From Acetivibrio mesophilus (GTDB lineage Bacteria; Bacillota; Clostridia; Acetivibrionales; Acetivibrionaceae): a stretch of DNA of 64,000 bases. Below the pieces are notes generated by a model. It was not told where the DNA came from and did not search any database. It worked only from the letters and a program-made list of their open reading frames with translations. Below are positions 62,039 through 64,000 of this stretch, piece by piece; position 1 is the stretch's first letter; each line of letters begins with the position of its first letter. Position numbers and translations under genes: made by a program. The stretch lies in contig NZ_RLII01000010.1 in assembly GCF_004102745.1 (NCBI RefSeq), positions 1 to 64,000 of the forward strand, read 5' to 3'.

Positions 62039-63214
62039 TTATTTAGTTTTCTCAATTACTCTGACCATTCTTACTCCTTCGATTGCCTTTATATTATCTA
62101 CAATCTCAGGGGAAACAGAACCTTCTATATTTAAAATCGTATATCCGATTTTGTCCTTGTGTTTGCTTATCATATCTCCGATATTGATTCCGTTGCGAGC
62201 TATAAGAGAAGTGATCTGACCGAACATGTTGGGTATATTGTCGTGGGCAGCAATTATTCTGACGTTTCCTGTGTGAGGAAGCTCACAGTTGGGGAAATTC
62301 ACGGAGTTTTTGATATTACCGAATTCAAGAAAATCACGGAGCTGGCTTGCAGCCATTACAGCACAGTTCTCCTCGGATTCGGGTGTTGAAGCTCCAAGAT
62401 GAGGCAAAGTAATAATATTGTCATTGCCAAGCAATTCGTCTTCAGGGAAGTCAGTAACATAACATGCAACAGTACCGTTATCTATTGCTTCAAGCAGATC
62501 TTTGTTGACCACAAGACCACCTCTTGCAAAGTTTAGCAGCCTAACACCTTTCTTCATCATGTCAAATTTGTCCTTGTTTATCATACCACTGGTTTTAGAA
62601 CTATAGGGTACATGTATGGTTATGTAGTCGCAGGTGGAAATCAGATGGTCAAGGCTCATTGCTTTTTCAACGGAGCTGGAAAGTTCCCATGCAGAATCTA
62701 TGGAGATAAATGGGTCATAACCGATTACTTCCATACCCAGAGAAACAGCATCGTTGGCAACCATAACACCTATAGCTCCAAGGCCGATAACCCCAAGTTT
62801 TTTTCCTTTTATTTCGGGTCCTGCGAATTGGGATTTGCCTTTTTCCACTAATTGAGCCACTTCATCACCTTTGCCTTTGAGAGACTGAGCCCAGGAAATA
62901 CCCTTATAAACTTTGCGGGATGACAGGAACAGTGAAGCGAGAACAAGCTCTTTTACGGCATTGGCATTTGCTCCCGGGGTATTGAAAACCACGATTCCTT
63001 TTTCGGTGCACTTATCTACCGGAATATTATTGACTCCGGCTCCTGCTCTGGCAATCGCCTTAAGATTTTTGGAAAAATCCATTTCGAGCATGTTGTAGCT
63101 TCTTACAAGAACGGCGTCAGGATTGGATATCTCTGTAGCTATTTCATAGTTATCTCTTGGGAAGAGCTCTAGGCCCTTTAATGAAATCTTATTAAGCGTT
63201 TGAATAGTATACAT
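62039..63214 (-). CDS. serA: D-3-phosphoglycerate dehydrogenase
   Basis: 391 residues, first enzyme of serine biosynthesis, oxidising 3-phosphoglycerate with NAD+. D-isomer dehydrogenase fold: 'KGIVVFNTPGANANAVKEL', NAD site 'LGVIGLGAIGVMVANDAVSLGMEVIGYDP', 'LLNFARGGLVVNKDLLEA' (catalytic Arg), 'PEDELLGNDNIITLPHLGAST' (Glu/His). The C-terminal ACT domain (about 320-391, 'AHDNIPNMFGQITSLIARNGINIGDM') gives allosteric control; the extra ASB domain of long SerA is absent. Start follows AAAGGAGAG. Monocistronic; no serC beside it. Confidence 0.93.
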   Translation of the reverse strand: MYTIQTLNKISLKGLELFPRDNYEIATEISNPDAVLVRSYNMLEMDFSKNLKAIARAGAGVNNIPVDKCTEKGIVVFNTPGANANAVKELVLASLFLSSRKVYKGISWAQSLKGKGDEVAQLVEKGKSQFAGPEIKGKKLGVIGLGAIGVMVANDAVSLGMEVIGYDPFISIDSAWELSSSVEKAMSLDHLISTCDYITIHVPYSSKTSGMINKDKFDMMKKGVRLLNFARGGLVVNKDLLEAIDNGTVACYVTDFPEDELLGNDNIITLPHLGASTPESEENCAVMAASQLRDFLEFGNIKNSVNFPNCELPHTGNVRIIAAHDNIPNMFGQITSLIARNGINIGDMISKHKDKIGYTILNIEGSVSPEIVDNIKAIEGVRMVRVIEKTK

Positions 63215-63372
63215 TTTGACTCTCCTTTATATATTTATTGCTATTACTTTAGATGGTTTATTTTTTAACAATCTATGATGAAAAAAATAACCCTCTACGA
63301 GCATGTCTTTTAAAAAATATTATTTTAAATATATTATACTACTTTTATATTTGAGGCTTCAAGGGGTGATTG

Positions 63373-63436
63373 AAAAAAGGCGGAAAAAGGCAGAGCTTTT
63401 AAGCCGCCTGAATCGTTGGAGCTTGCGAAGCGCAAG
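63373..63436 (-). terminator. Terminator of the hemolysin-III gene
   Basis: On the minus strand a perfect small hairpin CTTGCG-CTT-CGCAAG one base after the stop, then AGGCGG...CCGCCT with a long loop followed by TTTTTTC. Confidence 0.65.
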
Positions 63437-63437
63437 G

Positions 63438-64000
63438 TCAGTACATGAAAAAGCAAATACCGATAAAATGAGTCAATGCCCCTAGAAATACCGATATATG
63501 CCAGACCATATGGTGATATTTGAAGCCCTTTCGCGCATAGATGATTGCTCCGAGGGAGTAGAAAATGCCTCCACCAAGGATCATCCAGAAGAGAGTGGGA
63601 TTTGCCTTTTCGACAAACAGAGGCATAAAGATAAGCAGAGTCCAACCCATTACCAGATAAATTATCAAGGATACTTTAGGCATAGAACGTCTGGAAATGG
63701 ATTTATACAGTATGCCGAATAACACCATACTCCACTGGATAATAAGGATTACGACTGCCTGCCAACCTCCGATGACGGAAATAGCAACGGGCGTATATGT
63801 ACCTGCGATGGCGAAATATATGAAAATATGGTCAAGTATATGAAGGACAGTTTTGTGCGCTGTTTCGTGCTCCATGGCATGGTAGAGGGTTGACATCAGA
63901 AACATTAGGAAAATTGAGATGCAAAATATGGTTACACCCAAAACATCAGCGATACTGCCGTTATTATAGGCAGTGATTGCTGCGAAAGGGAAGGCAAACA
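63438..64000 (-). CDS. Hemolysin III family (PAQR) membrane protein, 5' end outside window
   Basis: 187 residues visible; the open frame runs off the right edge ('FAFPFAAITAYNNGSIADVLG' precedes the internal TTG at 63941), and family members are about 210-220 residues, so about 25-30 are missing. Seven-helix PAQR/YqfA fold with the conserved 'LMSTLYHAMEHETAHKTVLHILDHIFIYFAIAGTYTPV' (Ser, His and Asp of the metal site) and C-terminal 'YHHMVWHISVFLGALTHFIGI' (H...H). Some relatives were named hemolysin III, but a housekeeping membrane hydrolase role is more likely. Function unproven. Confidence 0.88.
   Translation of the reverse strand, partial: FAFPFAAITAYNNGSIADVLGVTIFCISIFLMFLMSTLYHAMEHETAHKTVLHILDHIFIYFAIAGTYTPVAISVIGGWQAVVILIIQWSMVLFGILYKSISRRSMPKVSLIIYLVMGWTLLIFMPLFVEKANPTLFWMILGGGIFYSLGAIIYARKGFKYHHMVWHISVFLGALTHFIGICFFMY

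Noticed and set aside
63438-63941. Reading the hemolysin-III gene as complete from TTG 63941
   Set aside because: The frame continues with sensible hydrophobic sequence to the window edge and the truncated length is short for the family.

Overview
This 64-kb window is low-G+C, Gram-positive, anaerobic DNA that closely resembles the cellulosome-forming Clostridium cluster III (Acetivibrio/Clostridium thermocellum group). The evidence is a secreted GH30 xylanase with a type I dockerin, a GH94 cellodextrin phosphorylase whose inferred start gives the 984-residue length I recall for the C. thermocellum enzyme, a surface-layer (SLH) protein, a NADPH-linked [FeFe] hydrogenase and a complete Ech [NiFe] hydrogenase operon with its hyp maturation genes. 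Species assignment is from remembered family resemblance, not a search. No rRNA, tRNA, CRISPR array or intact mobile element was seen.

Layout. 1-4.6 kb: a truncated ECF sigma gene, a four-gene ABC export operon with a lipoprotein, and an IS transposase remnant. 4.6-9.8 kb: a 1558-residue SLH/VWA/lipase surface protein and a small membrane protein. 9.8-16.7 kb: cellodextrin phosphorylase with its own promoter, a small Cys protein, MsrAB, and an Fe-S old-yellow-enzyme oxidoreductase. 17-23 kb: an ECF sigma factor with a downstream membrane protein (possible anti-sigma), lipoproteins and a DJ-1/PfpI protein. 23-26.6 kb: a MoxR ATPase plus metallopeptidase/VWA operon behind a structured leader. 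26.6-31 kb: ABC exporter, GNAT, and the phosphate transporter Pit with its DUF47 partner. 31-34.6 kb: [FeFe] hydrogenase with a GltD-like NADPH subunit. 34.8-38.7 kb: LysM and L,D-transpeptidase cell-wall proteins and a superoxide dismutase. 39-41 kb: the cellulosomal xylanase. 41-52 kb: echABCDEF-hypABFCDE, one long minus-strand operon from a strong promoter. 52-64 kb: a GreA-like factor, citrate synthase, a histidine-decarboxylase-like enzyme, CheW plus a chemoreceptor, DUF4190/DUF2752 membrane proteins, SerA and a hemolysin-III protein cut by the window end.

How it fits together. Xylan and cellulose are attacked outside the cell, cellodextrins are phosphorolysed inside, and surplus reductant leaves as H2 by two routes: NADPH through the [FeFe] enzyme and ferredoxin through the membrane Ech complex. 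Several genes are aimed at the envelope (SLH, LysM, YkuD, lipoproteins).

The most unusual points are a short repeated element found four to five times, each time at or just beyond the T-tract of a Rho-independent terminator; the leader with tandem terminators before the MoxR operon; an SLH-Ca-VWA-lipase giant protein; a duplicated DUF2201 peptidase domain whose first copy has lost the catalytic Glu; and a YkuD paralogue without its catalytic Cys.
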